In this document: positions 1 to 24,895 of the stretch, one piece after another
Layout of the letters: every line of letters starts with the position of its first letter
Numbering within the stretch: position 1 is the stretch's first letter
Origin: Chondrosia reniformis
Lineage: Eukaryota; Porifera; Demospongiae; Chondrillida; Chondrillidae
DNA length: 64,000 bases
Direction: 5' to 3'
NCBI GenBank assembly: GCA_947172415.1
Contig: OX359192.1
Span: 6,868,401 to 6,932,400 of the forward strand
Made by a program: the position numbers and the translations under genes
Notes under the pieces: model-generated
Told to the model about the DNA's origin: nothing
The model's database searches: none
Seen by the model: the letters and a program-made list of their open reading frames with translations, nothing else

Positions 1-10648
<10,648 letters not shown>

Positions 10649-11225
10649 GACAATACATAATAATAGTGACTTCTTCATCTCATCAAAGCTGTCTCGTACA
10701 AGAACATCACAGTCATCCATCCAACCCCACCAACCTCTCTAAAATATTGATCCGCTGTCACTAGTGTCTTGTAATGAAATAGTACACACCCGAACAAACA
10801 CACTAACAATCATATGTATTATATATTATATTAATTTGTTTAAACTCTTCATTTACAACTGTTTTGTTTCCTGCATTTGAAATGTTACGAAATACTTAAA
10901 ATACTGTACATGCGTAGCTTGGAGTAATGCTATATATGCTGTTCAAGAAAATCGACATTTGTTGTTACCAAATTTTAATATATGATATTGATGAATGTGA
11001 GGAATATATTATATTGACAAAAGCAATAATAACATGACATTGTGTATTGTATAAATCTGAAATAAACACTAAAGTACATATGCAAAAACTTGAAAAGAAT
11101 TTAGTTTGAAGTATATATATCCTCAAATGTATATTTCTTCCATGGCCACCTATATATACAAGATAATGTGTATATGTAGCTACTACAAATATATGAAGTG
11201 AGTTTTTGTTGCGTTCATAATGAGA
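10649..11225 (+). other. SMG1 3' UTR and convergent intergenic region
   Basis: AT-rich sequence follows the SMG1 stop codon. AATAAA at 11061-11066 is the best poly(A) signal. No further open frame is convincing. The facing receptor gene terminates at 11787, so the two genes are tail to tail. Confidence 0.6.
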
Positions 11226-11465
11226 ACAGGATCAAATTTCAGGTTTCATATGGCATGAAACCTATTTGAAACTTCTTGTCAATGAACAGCCATGCTCAGC
11301 CAGGGTGCTCAAGAATGTGCTATTATAACAGATTAATTTCACAGGTTCAATTTTTAACAGCCCCCTTTCCAAATTTTATACATACTTTCATACCTTTTGA
11401 AACCTGGCTGTTCATAGAGTTTCAAATAGGTTTCATGCCTTCTGAAACCTGAAATTTGATCCTGT
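11226..11465. mobile_element. Foldback (long inverted-repeat) element 1
   Basis: The 240-bp unit has ends that are near-perfect inverted repeats (ACAGGATCAAATTTCAGG at the left, its complement at the right). The inverted arms include TTTGAAACTT/AAGTTTCAAA blocks, and a short loop separates them. No coding frame is present. It resembles a foldback MITE and would form a long hairpin if transcribed. A related element lies 88 bp further right. Confidence 0.8.
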
Positions 11466-11553
11466 GGAGTATCCTAATTTATTGAGACTCAGCAACAATT
11501 GTATTTAAAAACATTATACACATGTTATATGAAGTGCAATGCGTATATACAAT

Positions 11554-11784
11554 CACAGGATCAAATTACAGGTTTCAGATGGAATGAAACCTATTTGAAA
11601 CTTCTTGAACGGCCAGGTTTCAAAGGGTGGACAAGTATGCATTAGGAGATTAATTTCACAAGTTTCAAGTTTTTCCCAGATCCTTTTCCAAGTTTATCAT
11701 GTTTTCATGTCTTTTGAAACCTGGCAGTTCCCAAGAGTTTCAAATAGGTTTCATTCCATATGAAACCTGTAATTTGATCCTGTG
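11554..11784. mobile_element. Foldback (long inverted-repeat) element 2, in the receptor A1 3' UTR
   Basis: The 231-bp inverted-repeat unit is of the same family as 11226-11465 (ends CACAGGATCAAATTACAGG and its complement). It begins 3 bp beyond the receptor stop codon at 11787. The nearest minus-strand poly(A) signal (TTTATT on the plus strand, 11478-11483) lies beyond it. Receptor A1 mRNA should therefore carry the hairpin in its 3' UTR. Confidence 0.8.
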
Positions 11785-11786
11785 AA

Positions 11787-13896
11787 TTATACCTCACTCT
11801 CTGGTTCTATAGTCAGTGGCTGATCATGATGATCTGGAATAATTTCCGAATAGTCCCTTACATCTGACTGAGCTGAGTGAATATTCTCTGAGTCAATAAC
11901 AGTGTCATATATTGATTCTAATGTAATGGTAACAGCAGTGCCTGGCCTAACAGAGTTATAAGTGGGTTCAACTGATAAGGTGGACCTTTTATTACTGCTT
12001 CTTCTCTTACAAATAAACCAAATTACCAAGATGAGGTTCTCCCCTGCTATCAAAAGGAGTAAGATGAAGATGATGGTGCCAAAGACAGCAGACAAGATTT
12101 GTTCTCTTTCTGTATACATATTGGCTGCAGTTTCATTGCATGTTTCTGGAAAAACAGTTTGACTACCTTTAATACTGAGTATACTGTTGTTTTCCATTTC
12201 CTGTGTACGTAGTGTTGTGAGCAATTCACTGGTACTTGAAACTGAGGATGATTCAGGGCTGTTCTCTTGGTTGCTAGTAACATCTGTGTATATATAATGT
12301 GGAAGTAACACCAATGGATGTCCTGGGATCATGTTGCATTTAGACAGGGAATTTTGCTGTTTCAAAAATATTCAAAGTGTTATAGGCTTTCAACTAATAT
12401 TTGAGTACAAATGAAATCTTGTGAATGCATGGGAAAACACTTAGCTTCGAGCTAGTGTATGTACAGGATATACCCAGGCCATCAATATTATTGTACAATG
12501 GAGATTGCATATACCATATCCATGTATGTGGCTGTCAGTGATTTATTGAGCGTCAGTAACATATACATGGATAATTTGACCCAGAGGTCTTAATTCATCA
12601 AAGGAAAAGGAACAATTTAAACAAGACACAAAGAAACAATTTAAAGAAACAAATAAGTGGTCTATATAATATGTACATCTGCAATAGAAGTCCCATATAT
12701 AAAGAGAGGGAAAGGAATTAAGGCAGCTGCAAAAAGAGTGAAAGGAAGGCAGCCGTGAAGAGAGGGAAAGGAAGGAAGGCAGCTGCAAAGAGAGTGAAGC
12801 CATGCAGAGAGGGAAAGGAAGGCTGTTGTGAAGAGAAGGAAAGGAAGGCAGCCGTACATGAAGAGAGAGAAAGGAAGGCAGCCTTGAAGAGAGGGAAAGG
12901 AGAAAAACTGTTTATGGTACTGTATTATGCAGTTTTAAATGTGTGTGTCAATTATCCATGCAGTGCTACATGGGGCAAAATAGCCTTAGTGTGCAAAGCA
13001 CATGGAAGCACTTATAATAATAATAATAAAGTGCACCTGCATATAAATATGCATGATTAGTGTTTATATATAGACACATGCATTCCTGTATACCTGATGT
13101 GGATTTAACAGAATCTGAACTTGCAGTGGGTAGCAGGATATGTTCAGAAGTACTAGTACTCAGACTGATACTATAGACTAAAAAATTATACATTCATAAG
13201 GCATCGGTCATATATAGTTTATCCTTTGAAAAAAGCATACATGCACATCAATATATATATGACTTACTTTCTAGGAATGGTGCTTTAGTATAAACAACCT
13301 GCTGATTAACTGTTATTCTCTCTGTATCGCTGGGACTATAGTTTGCAACAGAATAATATGAATGGTCTCCTGCGGTGGCAAAAGGAATTTCTACTCGTCC
13401 ACTTGCACCTTGTGTAGGTAGGTAAAATCCTACTATATCTCCTGATTCATAAGTAGTTGCTACAGTTGGAGTTATTGTAAAGATATTAGTTGACGTTGTA
13501 CTATCTGTAACAATGACCATCTCGTTATAGACTCTAGTGTAGTCAATAGTATTTTCGTTACTGGCTATTTGTCTCCATATTTGCAGTTCCATTATTTTGG
13601 GATAATCAAGGATTCCGTCAAAATGGGTCACTTTCCATCTTAAAAATGTTGTGTTACCATTGCAAGAGAAGCTTAACGAAGGAACCAATGTAAATGACTT
13701 CGCTTGAAATGTACCTAGATGCGGATATGTAACGCTAGGATTCGAGATACAAGAAAGAGCTAACGATTTTTCTGTATATATAAAAGAAAAGATTTATTGC
13801 AGTAATTTAATCTTTATATGTATACTTGTAATAAATATACTTACCAAAAGAGGGAGAAAAGAGAACTACAACACTAAAGAATACGTGAATCCTCAT
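11787..13896 (-). CDS. Single-pass receptor A1, candidate recognition receptor family
   Basis: Minus-strand exons are 13896-13845, 13771-13268, 13177-13094 and 12283-11787. Phases agree throughout, giving 378 residues. Exon 1 is a signal peptide (MRIHVFFSVVVLFSPSF). Exon 2 encodes a beta-rich ectodomain with two cysteines, CNGNTTFLRW, ELQIWR, YTRVYNE and GDIVGFYLP. Exon 3 is a Ser/Thr-rich stalk. Exon 4 carries stalk, a transmembrane segment (ILSAVFGTIIFILLLLIAG then ENL), a KRRSSNKR stop-transfer, and a tail with YNSV, SIYDTV (fits ITIM SxYxxV) and YSEI. I do not recognise a named family; the ectodomain pattern recalls uncharacterised sponge extracellular domains. The receptor function is inferred from topology and tail motifs. 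Confidence 0.85.
12700..12905. repeat. Purine-rich minisatellite in a receptor A1 intron
   Basis: Imperfect repeats of a GAGAGGGAAAGGAAGGCAGC core lie in the intron between exons 3 and 4 of A1. The counterpart in A2 (18333-18535) differs in spacing and copy detail. Open frames here on either strand are repeat artefacts. Confidence 0.85.
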
Positions 13897-14169
13897 TACA
13901 TTTAAAAACTACTTGGAGATCTGCAATAAATGCTTACAAATAGGCAATTCGTTCCGTTTGGCCTGCATGCATCATTTTATATGCGTGAGCTCAGGAAATT
14001 ATATTCATATACGTGTCACAATACTTTTACAAGCGCATGCGCGTGCCTTGCAATTGGTTTTTAGGAGAGATACATATAGGACAAACAGATCTAGATAATT
14101 GGGCAATGTGAAGTATGATTAGATGGACATAGCACATGGCCCTTTCAGCACTTCAGTTGTTGTCCTTAG

Positions 14170-16282
<2,113 letters not shown>

Positions 16283-16859
16283 GACAATACATAATAATAG
16301 TGACTTCTTCATCTCATCAAAGCTGTCTCGTACAAGAACATCACAGTCATCCATCCAACCCCACCAACCTCTCTAAAATATTGATCCGCTGTCACTAGTG
16401 TCTTGTAATGAAATAGTACACACCCAAACAAACACACTAACAATCATATGTATTATATATTATATTAATTTGTTTAAACTCTTCATTTACAACTGTTTTG
16501 TTTCCTGCATTTGAAATGTTACAAAATACTTAAAATACTGTACATGCGTAGCTTGGAGTAATGCTATATATGCTGTTCAAGAAAATCAACATTTGTTGTT
16601 ACCAAATTTTAATATATGATATTGATGAATGTGAGGAATATATTATATTGACAAAAGCAATAATAACATGACATTGTGTATTGTATAAATCTGAAATAAA
16701 CACTAAAGTACATATGCAAAAACTTGAAAAGAATTTAGTTTGAAGTATATATATCCTCAAATGTATACTTCTTCCATGGCCACCTATATATACAAGATAA
16801 TGTGTATATGTAGCTACTACAAATATATGAAGTGAGTTTTTGTTGCGTTCATAATGAGA

Positions 16860-17099
16860 ACAGGATCAAATTTCAGGTTTCATATGGCATGAAACCTATT
16901 TGAAACTTCTTGTCAATGAACAGCCATGCTCAGCCAGGGTGCTCAAGAATGTGCTATTATAACAGATTAATTTCACAGGTTCAATTTTTAACAGCCCCCT
17001 TTCCAAATTTTATACATACTTTCATACCTTTTGAAACCTGGCTGTTCATAGAGTTTCAAATAGGTTTCATGCCTTCTGAAACCTGAAATTTGATCCTGT
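16860..17099. mobile_element. Foldback element 1, duplicate copy
   Basis: This copy of the inverted-repeat unit at 11226-11465 was carried by the segmental duplication. Both arms are preserved. Confidence 0.78.
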
Positions 17100-17187
17100 G
17101 GAGTATCCTAATTTATTGAGACTCAGCAACAATTGTATTTAAAAACATTATACACATGTTATATGAAGTGCAATGCGTATATACAAT

Positions 17188-17418
17188 CACAGGATCAAAT
17201 TACAGGTTTCAGATGGAATGAAACCTATTTGAAACTTCTTGAACGGCCAGGTTTCAAAGGGTGGACAAGTATGCATTAGGAGATTAATTTCACAAGTTTC
17301 AAGTTTTTCCCAGATCCTTTTCCAAGTTTATCATGTTTTCATGTCTTTTGAAACCTGGCAGTTCCCAAGAGTTTCAAATAGGTTTCATTCCATATGAAAC
17401 CTGTAATTTGATCCTGTG
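17188..17418. mobile_element. Foldback element 2, duplicate copy
   Basis: This copy of 11554-11784 ends 3 bp beyond the stop codon of receptor A2, so it too would lie in that gene's 3' UTR. Confidence 0.78.
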
Positions 17419-17420
17419 AA

Positions 17421-19528
17421 TTATACCTCACTCTCTGGTTCTATAGTCAGTGGCTGATCATGATGATCTGGAATAATTTCCGAATAGTCCCTTACATCTG
17501 ACTGAGCTGAGTGAATATTCTCTGAGTCAATAACAGTGTCATATATTGATTCTAATGTAATGGTAACAGCAGTGCCTGGCCTAACAGAGTTATAAGTGGG
17601 TTCAACTGATAAGGTGGACCTTTTATTACTGCTTCTTCTCTTACAAATAAACCAAATTACCAAGAAGAGGTTCTCCCCTGCTATCAAAAGGAGTAAGATG
17701 AAGATGATGGTGCCAAAGACAGCAGACAAGATTTGTTCTCTTTCTGTATACATATTGGCTGCAGTTTCATTGCATGTTTCTGGAAAAACAGTTTGACTAC
17801 CTTTAATACTGACTATACTGCTGTTTTCCATTTCCTGTGTACGTAGTGTTGTGAGCAATTCACTGGTACTTGAAACTGAGGATGATTCAGGGCTGTTCTC
17901 TTGGTTGCTAGTAACATCTGTGTATATATAATGTGGAAGTAACACCAATGGATGTCCTGGGATCATGTTGCATTTAGACAGGGAATTTTGCTGTTTCAAA
18001 AATATTCAAAGTGTTATAGGCTTTCAACTAATATTTGAGTACAAATGAAATCTTGTGAATGCATGGGAAAACACTTAGCTACGAGCTAGTGTATGTACAG
18101 GATATACCCAGGCCATCAATATTATTGTACAATGGAGATTGCATATACCATATCCATGTATGTGGCTGTCAGTGATTTATTGAGCGTCAGTAACATATAC
18201 ATGGATAATTTGACCCAGAGGTCTTAATTCATCAAAGGAAAAGGAACAATTTAAACAAGACACAAAGAGACAATTTAAAGAAACAAATAAGTGGTCTATA
18301 TATGTACATTTGTAATAGAAGTCCCATATATAAAGAGAGGGAAAGGAAAGCAGCTGCAAAAAGAGTGAAAGGAAGGCAGCCGTGAAGAGAGGGAAAGGAA
18401 GGAAGGCAGCCACAAAGAGAGTGAAGCTGTGCAGAGAGGGAACGGAAGGCTGTTGTGAAGAGAAGGAAAGGAAGGCAGCTGTGCATGAAGAGAGGGAAAG
18501 GAAGGCAGCCTTGAAGAGAGGGAAAGGAGAAAAACTGTTTATGGTACATGTATTATGCAGTTTTAAATGTGTGTGTCAATTATCCATATATGCAGTGCTA
18601 CATGGGGCAAAATAGCCTTAGTGTGCAAAGCACATGGAAGCACTTATAATAATAATAATAAAGTGCACCTGCATATAAATATGCATGATTAGTGTTTATA
18701 TATAGACACATGCATTCCTGTATACCTGATGTGGATTTAACAGAATCTGAACTTGCAGTGGGTAGCAGGATATGTTCAGAAGTACTAGTACTCAGACTGA
18801 TACTATAGACTAAAAAATTATACATTCATAAGGCATCGGTCATATATAGTTTATCCTTTGAAAAAAGCATATATACATGCACATCAATATATGACTTACT
18901 TTCTAGGAATGGTGCTTTAGTATAAACAACCTGCTGATTAACTGTTATTCTCTCTGTATCGCTGGGACTATAGTTTGCAACAGAATAATATGAGTGGTCT
19001 CCTGCGGTGGCAAAAGGAATTTCTACTCGTCCACTTGCACCTTGTGTAGGTAGGTAAAATCCTACTATATCTCCTGATTCATAAGTAGTTGCTACAGTTG
19101 GAGTTATTGTAAAGATATTAGTTGACGTTGTACTATCTGTAACAATGACCATCTCGTTATAGACTCTAGTGTAGTCAATAGTATTTTCGTTACTGGCTAT
19201 TTGTCTCCATATTTGCAGTTCCATTATTTTGGGATAATCAAGGATTCCGTCAAAATGGGTCACTTTCCATCTTAAAAATGTTGTGTTACCATTGCAAGAG
19301 AAGCTTAACGAAGGAACCAATGTAAATGACTTCGCTTGAAATGTACCTAGATGCGGATATGTAACGCTAGGATTCGAGATACAAGAAAGAGCTAACGATT
19401 TTTCTGTATATATAAAAGAAAAGATTTATTGCAGTAATTTAATCTTTATATGTATACTTGTAATAAATATACTTACCAAAAGAGGGAGAAAAGAGAACTA
19501 CAACACTAAAGAATACGTGAATCCTCAT
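17421..19528 (-). CDS. Single-pass receptor A2, near-identical copy of A1
   Basis: Exons are 19528-19477, 19403-18900, 18809-18726 and 17917-17421. Each has the same length as in A1 and all splice sites are kept, giving 378 residues. Differences from A1 are few: in exon 4, Asn-Ser-Ile-Leu becomes Ser-Ser-Ile-Val before the membrane segment, and Ile becomes Phe after GENL. The tyrosine motifs YNSV, SIYDTV and YSEI are unchanged. As for A1, the type I receptor role is inferred from signal peptide, ectodomain, membrane anchor and tail. Confidence 0.85.
18333..18535. repeat. Purine-rich minisatellite in a receptor A2 intron
   Basis: This is the counterpart of 12700-12905, with a slightly different arrangement of the AGAGGGAAAGGAAGGCAGC units. 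Such rapid change fits replication slippage after the duplication. Confidence 0.82.
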
Positions 19529-19764
19529 TACATTTAAAAACTACTTGGAGATCTGCAATAAATGCTTACAAATAGGCAATTCGTTCCGTTTGGCCTGCAT
19601 GCATCATTTTATACGAGTGAGCTCAGGAAATTATATTCATATACGTGTCATAATACTTTTACAAGCGCATGCGTGTGCCTTGCAATTGGTTTTTAGGAGA
19701 GATACATATAGGACAAACAGATTTAGATAATTGGACAATGTGAAGTATGATTAGATGGACATAG

Positions 19765-22700
19765 AGGTCCATGCTTAAAGGGCACTAGTACAGTGTGTAA
19801 TACTTGTATTAATGTATAATATATTCAGACGACTTCTCGCGATGGTAGTCTACAGTTAACTGTTTCTAATCAAACTTAGAGGAAGAAGAAAAATTACAAC
19901 AAATCAAGGCGCCTATTTATAGAAGAAAAGTTAAAATGAGATGAACTCTGGAGTTTCTTTTTTTCTTTTTTCTTTTTCTTTATTCCTTTTTTTCCTTTTT
20001 AGTTTTACTTTCCTCCTTTTTCACTTTTTTTCTTTTTTTCGTTTTGTTTTCCTTTCCTTCTTTTTCTTGACTTACAACACGAATGACGTTTATGATACAT
20101 GTCTGTATCCTGCAACGTTGCCGCAATCTAAGAGACATGGTCCAGCCTTTGGATTTTGTAATACAGTAGTTGTTATGCAATAATTTACAAGAGTATACTG
20201 AATGCTTACATAGATGAGTGCATTTACGATGAGCTAGGTTATATTGTATATCTTATTATACCAATCTCTCATTATGAGTTCGTCATTATCGACAATTGAG
20301 AGATTGCATACTGCACAATGATCCTTTTCGTTTGACAATTCTGAAATATACATGTACATGGTATTAAAATTAAAAAATGTTCAAACAATGTAGTTCTTAA
20401 ACAAGTTCTTTATGGTTGCTGTTTCTTCTTCTTTTGAATGTTACTGGAACGGTGCTGCAGTACTTCTTTTTGCATCACTTTACTGACTGTAAAGGTGACC
20501 CCAGGGCACACCACGAGGAGGTAGAAGTACTTCGTGCCCCAAAAGGCCTCCGGTTTCTCAACTCTGTTTGATACTTCCACTACTTGCGTCGTAAGAGAAG
20601 TTGCTCGGGAACGGTCCGGCGTACCTGACCGACCTGTGACCAGTTACTAGTCTTGCCCTGCCTCACGCTACGGACAGAACAAGCCCGACCCTGGCGGACC
20701 ACAAACTCCCACCAATGAGAATCATCATGTGCACACAACGCAGCTTGAGAGCACTGTACACAGACTTTAGCTCATTGGGATCGGCCAGGTCGCTTTAGAG
20801 TAGGGACCCATCGATGAACTACAAGAAAGGATTAGATAATACATAATTACCAGCATATATATAGACGTACATATACGGACATAAAGATTGAGCACATGCG
20901 CATGTAAAATTCTAAATGCAAATGCAAATGCTTCCAAACCAACCTGATGTGGCAGCCTACAATAGCTCCCTGACCGACTACGTAGTGGCACTGGACCACA
21001 CCAACCTCCAGGTACGGGTCGTATAGCAAGAATCCGCAAGTGCCAATTTAACACACAAGCAAGATTAATAGTGAGATACATCTCCAGGCACTAACCCATG
21101 ATAGAGAGACCACCCCACTATACGAACACCGATGACCCTTCGGATAGGCATGTACCATTACTCGTACTCCAAGAATGGTTGGCGCATCGATCCACACCAA
21201 AGTAGACCTCCAGAGTTGATAGCCCGGAGGCCAAAGACTGAAAATTTCCTTGCCTATTTATTAAAAATTGTCGGCGGGAAACATCGTGAACTTGGCGGAA
21301 AATCTTGGAAGCAAAATTCTGTTTATTGTTTTCGATGTCGTGTTCGAGAACAATAGACAACATGTAGTACATGCCCCGGATTATTCAGCAAGTTGTTATT
21401 GTGTTATTGAATTTCGATTAGAAATCATTAATGACTATCCAGCGAAGCACATCATAACATGTACAGTGACCCCATGAATAGAAATGCTTAATTAATTAAC
21501 AAGCTATCAGTATTTTCATTATTTTAGCAGTGATCTTTTATTTCAGCTATTGCAATTGCATAAATCGACATATCAATCGGCATGTCTCATGCACAACACA
21601 GGACAACGTCACAAAGATATTTATATTTAACAAGAATCACTTGTTATACGCATTTACGCTATTTGCGCTTTACATGTGTTCTTTAGCTAAATACTCGTGT
21701 TATTTCAATCAATTTGTGAATCCAAAATGGCCGTTGTTATATATTGCCTGGTTTTAGGAACTTTGGCGTTGTCCATGCCTAAACTACACTCATTGGTAGG
21801 TCATCAAACTTGTTTAGAGAATCAGAGAAACTATATAGGTACTTTAAATGAAGTTTTTTTCTTTTAAGTTATGATGTATTAATCATACTTGTGAGACTGT
21901 TCCAAATGTAACATTAAATTTTGATTAGACAAGTATATGATGGTTAATATATATGTCTTATTGTGCAGCCTATACCTCATTTGCTGTATATTCATTATAG
22001 AATTGTCATGGAAGTCAAATATCAGTTACCTAGCAACATGTCTAATTAAGAAACAAGGAGGATTGAGTGCAATTATTATTAAAGTTTTTGGCTTAACCCA
22101 TTCAGGTGGGAAAATATAGTGAAAGAAAGTGTTGGATCAAAGGAAAATTTGTATGGAATTTACAGTGAATATAACAACTGTAAAGGTCCTGGATTACATC
22201 TGTTCAATGGGACCGCCAGACTTAGCATGTCTACCAGTCCCTAGTAACTCCCAGCTACGGTAATTCAGATAGGGGAGGTGTGTAGTACATGCTTAACAGG
22301 TTCTCTGTATCCTATATATCAGTTTGCCTTGCTGTTTGGCTATGAAACTGTACAATCCCTTTGAGCAAGATTATTATTGCTTGAGCTTTTATAGGAAAAT
22401 TTGGCGGGTGAGTCAGACCTCAGTGTGACATTGACATTTGGTAAGATATTGGTTTTCGATGTCACTCTTGTCTTAGCCTCCTGAGGTCTCAAGCTCAGAA
22501 CACTTGTCAACTCAGTATACATATATAAAGTGTATAGGTATAGCTGTACAATTATATGTAAACGTGCATGATTTTAAGACTGTTAACCTTTTAACAAGGT
22601 CCAAACATTCTCCAACCAAACTACTGTCAATTAGCCTTATAACTGAGCAATATAATGTACAAACTATTAAATCTAAATCTAGTTCGACATTAATCATAAA

Positions 22701-23970
22701 GCACGCATGCAGTTTCAATTGTTATTATTATTCATTAGGCATTGCAAATTCGAATGATCTAGTGTAAATTGACACAATCTAAGTGGAAGAGAAATGTGCA
22801 ATGAATGGACTACAGGGTTGGATGTGACTAAGAAAGTGACAAATAAATGGACAAGATGATGGGAGATGGTACATGCATGATTCCTAACTACCAAAACCTC
22901 ACAGAGCTATACATGTTCTTAAATAAAGTTGTACTTAATAAAGTTTAAATTAAGACATTGTACCCACCAGCTAAGTTAATGTTATAATTGCTCAGTTACA
23001 GCCTAAATTGATTGCATGGATTGCAGCTGTTGCTATGGCAATCTTGTGTAACCATGGTAATTTGTACTTGTATTAACATTTTGTTCTTAAATGTAAGGCT
23101 GTTTTCCTCAAGTGTGACTAGAATGATAAGAATTGTTCTTATAGTTGTCTGTATCAGTCCAGGCCAATAATAATAGTACATTTTCAGCATGTTTATTCCC
23201 AGGTTCATACTACTGTGGGTTTCATTTTTGTTTCCATAACACTAGCTATAGTTTTTTAAATCTTAAAGTGTTGAAGGAAGATAATGTTAGAAAGGAATCC
23301 CAAACTTGTTTTTCATACAATTTGGCTTAATTAGTCCATAGCTCTCAGCTAATGTTTTCCAGCCAAACCAGAAATGCAGCAGTGCTCAGCTGGAGAGCTC
23401 CTTGGCCATGTATAAGCCATTTAAGGTTGTTGATAGTTTAAATTGTCCTATACCATGGAGCCAGGTATTTGGCTGTTCCTGTTGAAGTGTAGCTAGCTGC
23501 TTTGGTTTCATAGTGATCCTTGTTCCAATTTTAGTTTAAAGTAAAGCCCTGGAGCTTGGTACCTTTTAAAAGTAAGGCATGTCAGTTTGTATTCTTTGTG
23601 TGATAATCATTTCAGACTATTACTTAGATAACTTTGTTAGAATGTTCTAGTCCAGATTATTGTTATGAACAGTTATGGGGAATAACAAAGAACAATGGCA
23701 GGTCTAGTGCAAAGCAGCTCAGTAACTGTCCTATGACAGGGAATGATATTAATAGGCACAGTTCAATAAGAACTTTTCAGAATAGTAGCAAAGTAATTGC
23801 CATCTCTAAATAATCAATTTCTCTAGAGATTACCAATAAAATGGGGTCACGTTCCATCTCAATGATGTAATACCAGAACATGCACATGATCATGAGAAGC
23901 TTGTTAAGTTTATATAAAGGAACCACTACAATTGATTGGTTGCCTAATTTGAATTTGAACTACATGACAG
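19765..23970. other. Gene-poor spacer between the two receptor clusters
   Basis: This 4.2-kb stretch has a T-rich tract (19955-20070), a GC-richer segment at about 20440-21380 with short open pieces on the minus strand, and long AT-rich sequence from 21800. In the GC-richer part, minus-strand pieces such as DLADPNELKSVYSALK (near 20790-20740) and LEVGVVQCHYVVGQG (near 21010-20950) look coding in composition but are broken by stops and do not join into a gene I can support. They may be relics of a retrocopy or an unannotated exon cluster. Confidence 0.5.
21727..21795 (+). other. Possible isolated signal-peptide exon
   Basis: An ATG in a favourable context (CCAAAATGG) opens MAVVIYCLVLGTLALSMPK, a typical secretion signal. 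The frame runs 23 codons to a clean donor, TTG|GTAGGT. I could not find a convincing second exon downstream before the receptor array. It could be the first exon of a small secreted protein or chance. Confidence 0.3.
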
Positions 23971-24895
23971 AGTTGTTGATTCTGAAAAGATATATATACA
24001 CCGGGGGCGTAAGAAGCAATTTGAAACTGGTCTAGCTAATAAATATTGTGGGTATAGTATACATTTTGCAAGTTTTTTTCAATTTTAATGTGTATGGTTT
24101 CATCTTGTCTGCAATGTCATTCTGAATTTTCTCCCCACTTACAAATTACCTCATGCATGCATCAGATGCTTCAACTTCATGGCACATTTGAATAACAGAT
24201 TATGAACAAAACAATGTTAAAAACACATTACAATACATTAGAACTTTGCAAAAATTGTTAAACATAGGACAAATGCCAACAGTTGTGCAGATACCTGAAC
24301 AATGATGAGGTATGGTTGGGTATAAGGTATATAGAGCCCAGGGTATCTTGAGGTAATGTTGCACTATTTAGGACTGTTGGAAATGAATGCATAAGATGGA
24401 AAATCTAACAAAAAAGTTATTAAAAGAACAATGCAAATATAATTATACGTATAATTTTGCAATTCGACTGTTTGAAGTTAAGCCAGTATTCCTATTGTCA
24501 AATGTAATCACCATCTTCCTCCTACATATGTACATACATGTACATATAGTTATATGAACAAAATAGATTATTGATACACGCATGTACGTATATAGCACAA
24601 TTGAAGTTAAATATTCGTATGACATATATGTGTAATGTTTCATATACATAGACTCAATAAACATTTAAATTATGTATACATAATATAAGCTATGTATGGT
24701 TTTATTGGGTTCCAATGGTATGAATCTTCTGAGGGTGCATGAGCACCTATATATATATTTTATATATGGCCTGAATTTTATGTAATGTATCTATACATAT
24801 CTATTAGATAGATCTACAGTGTATTACGTATGTCTTTGATTAAACTTTTATTTATACTGTATATGGATCAAAGTGACCACATTTCTTCATGTTGT

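Noticed and set aside
12543-12859. Leu/Pro/Ser-rich minus-strand proteins
   Set aside because: They are produced by the purine-rich minisatellite within a receptor A1 intron, and the same happens at 18177-18549.
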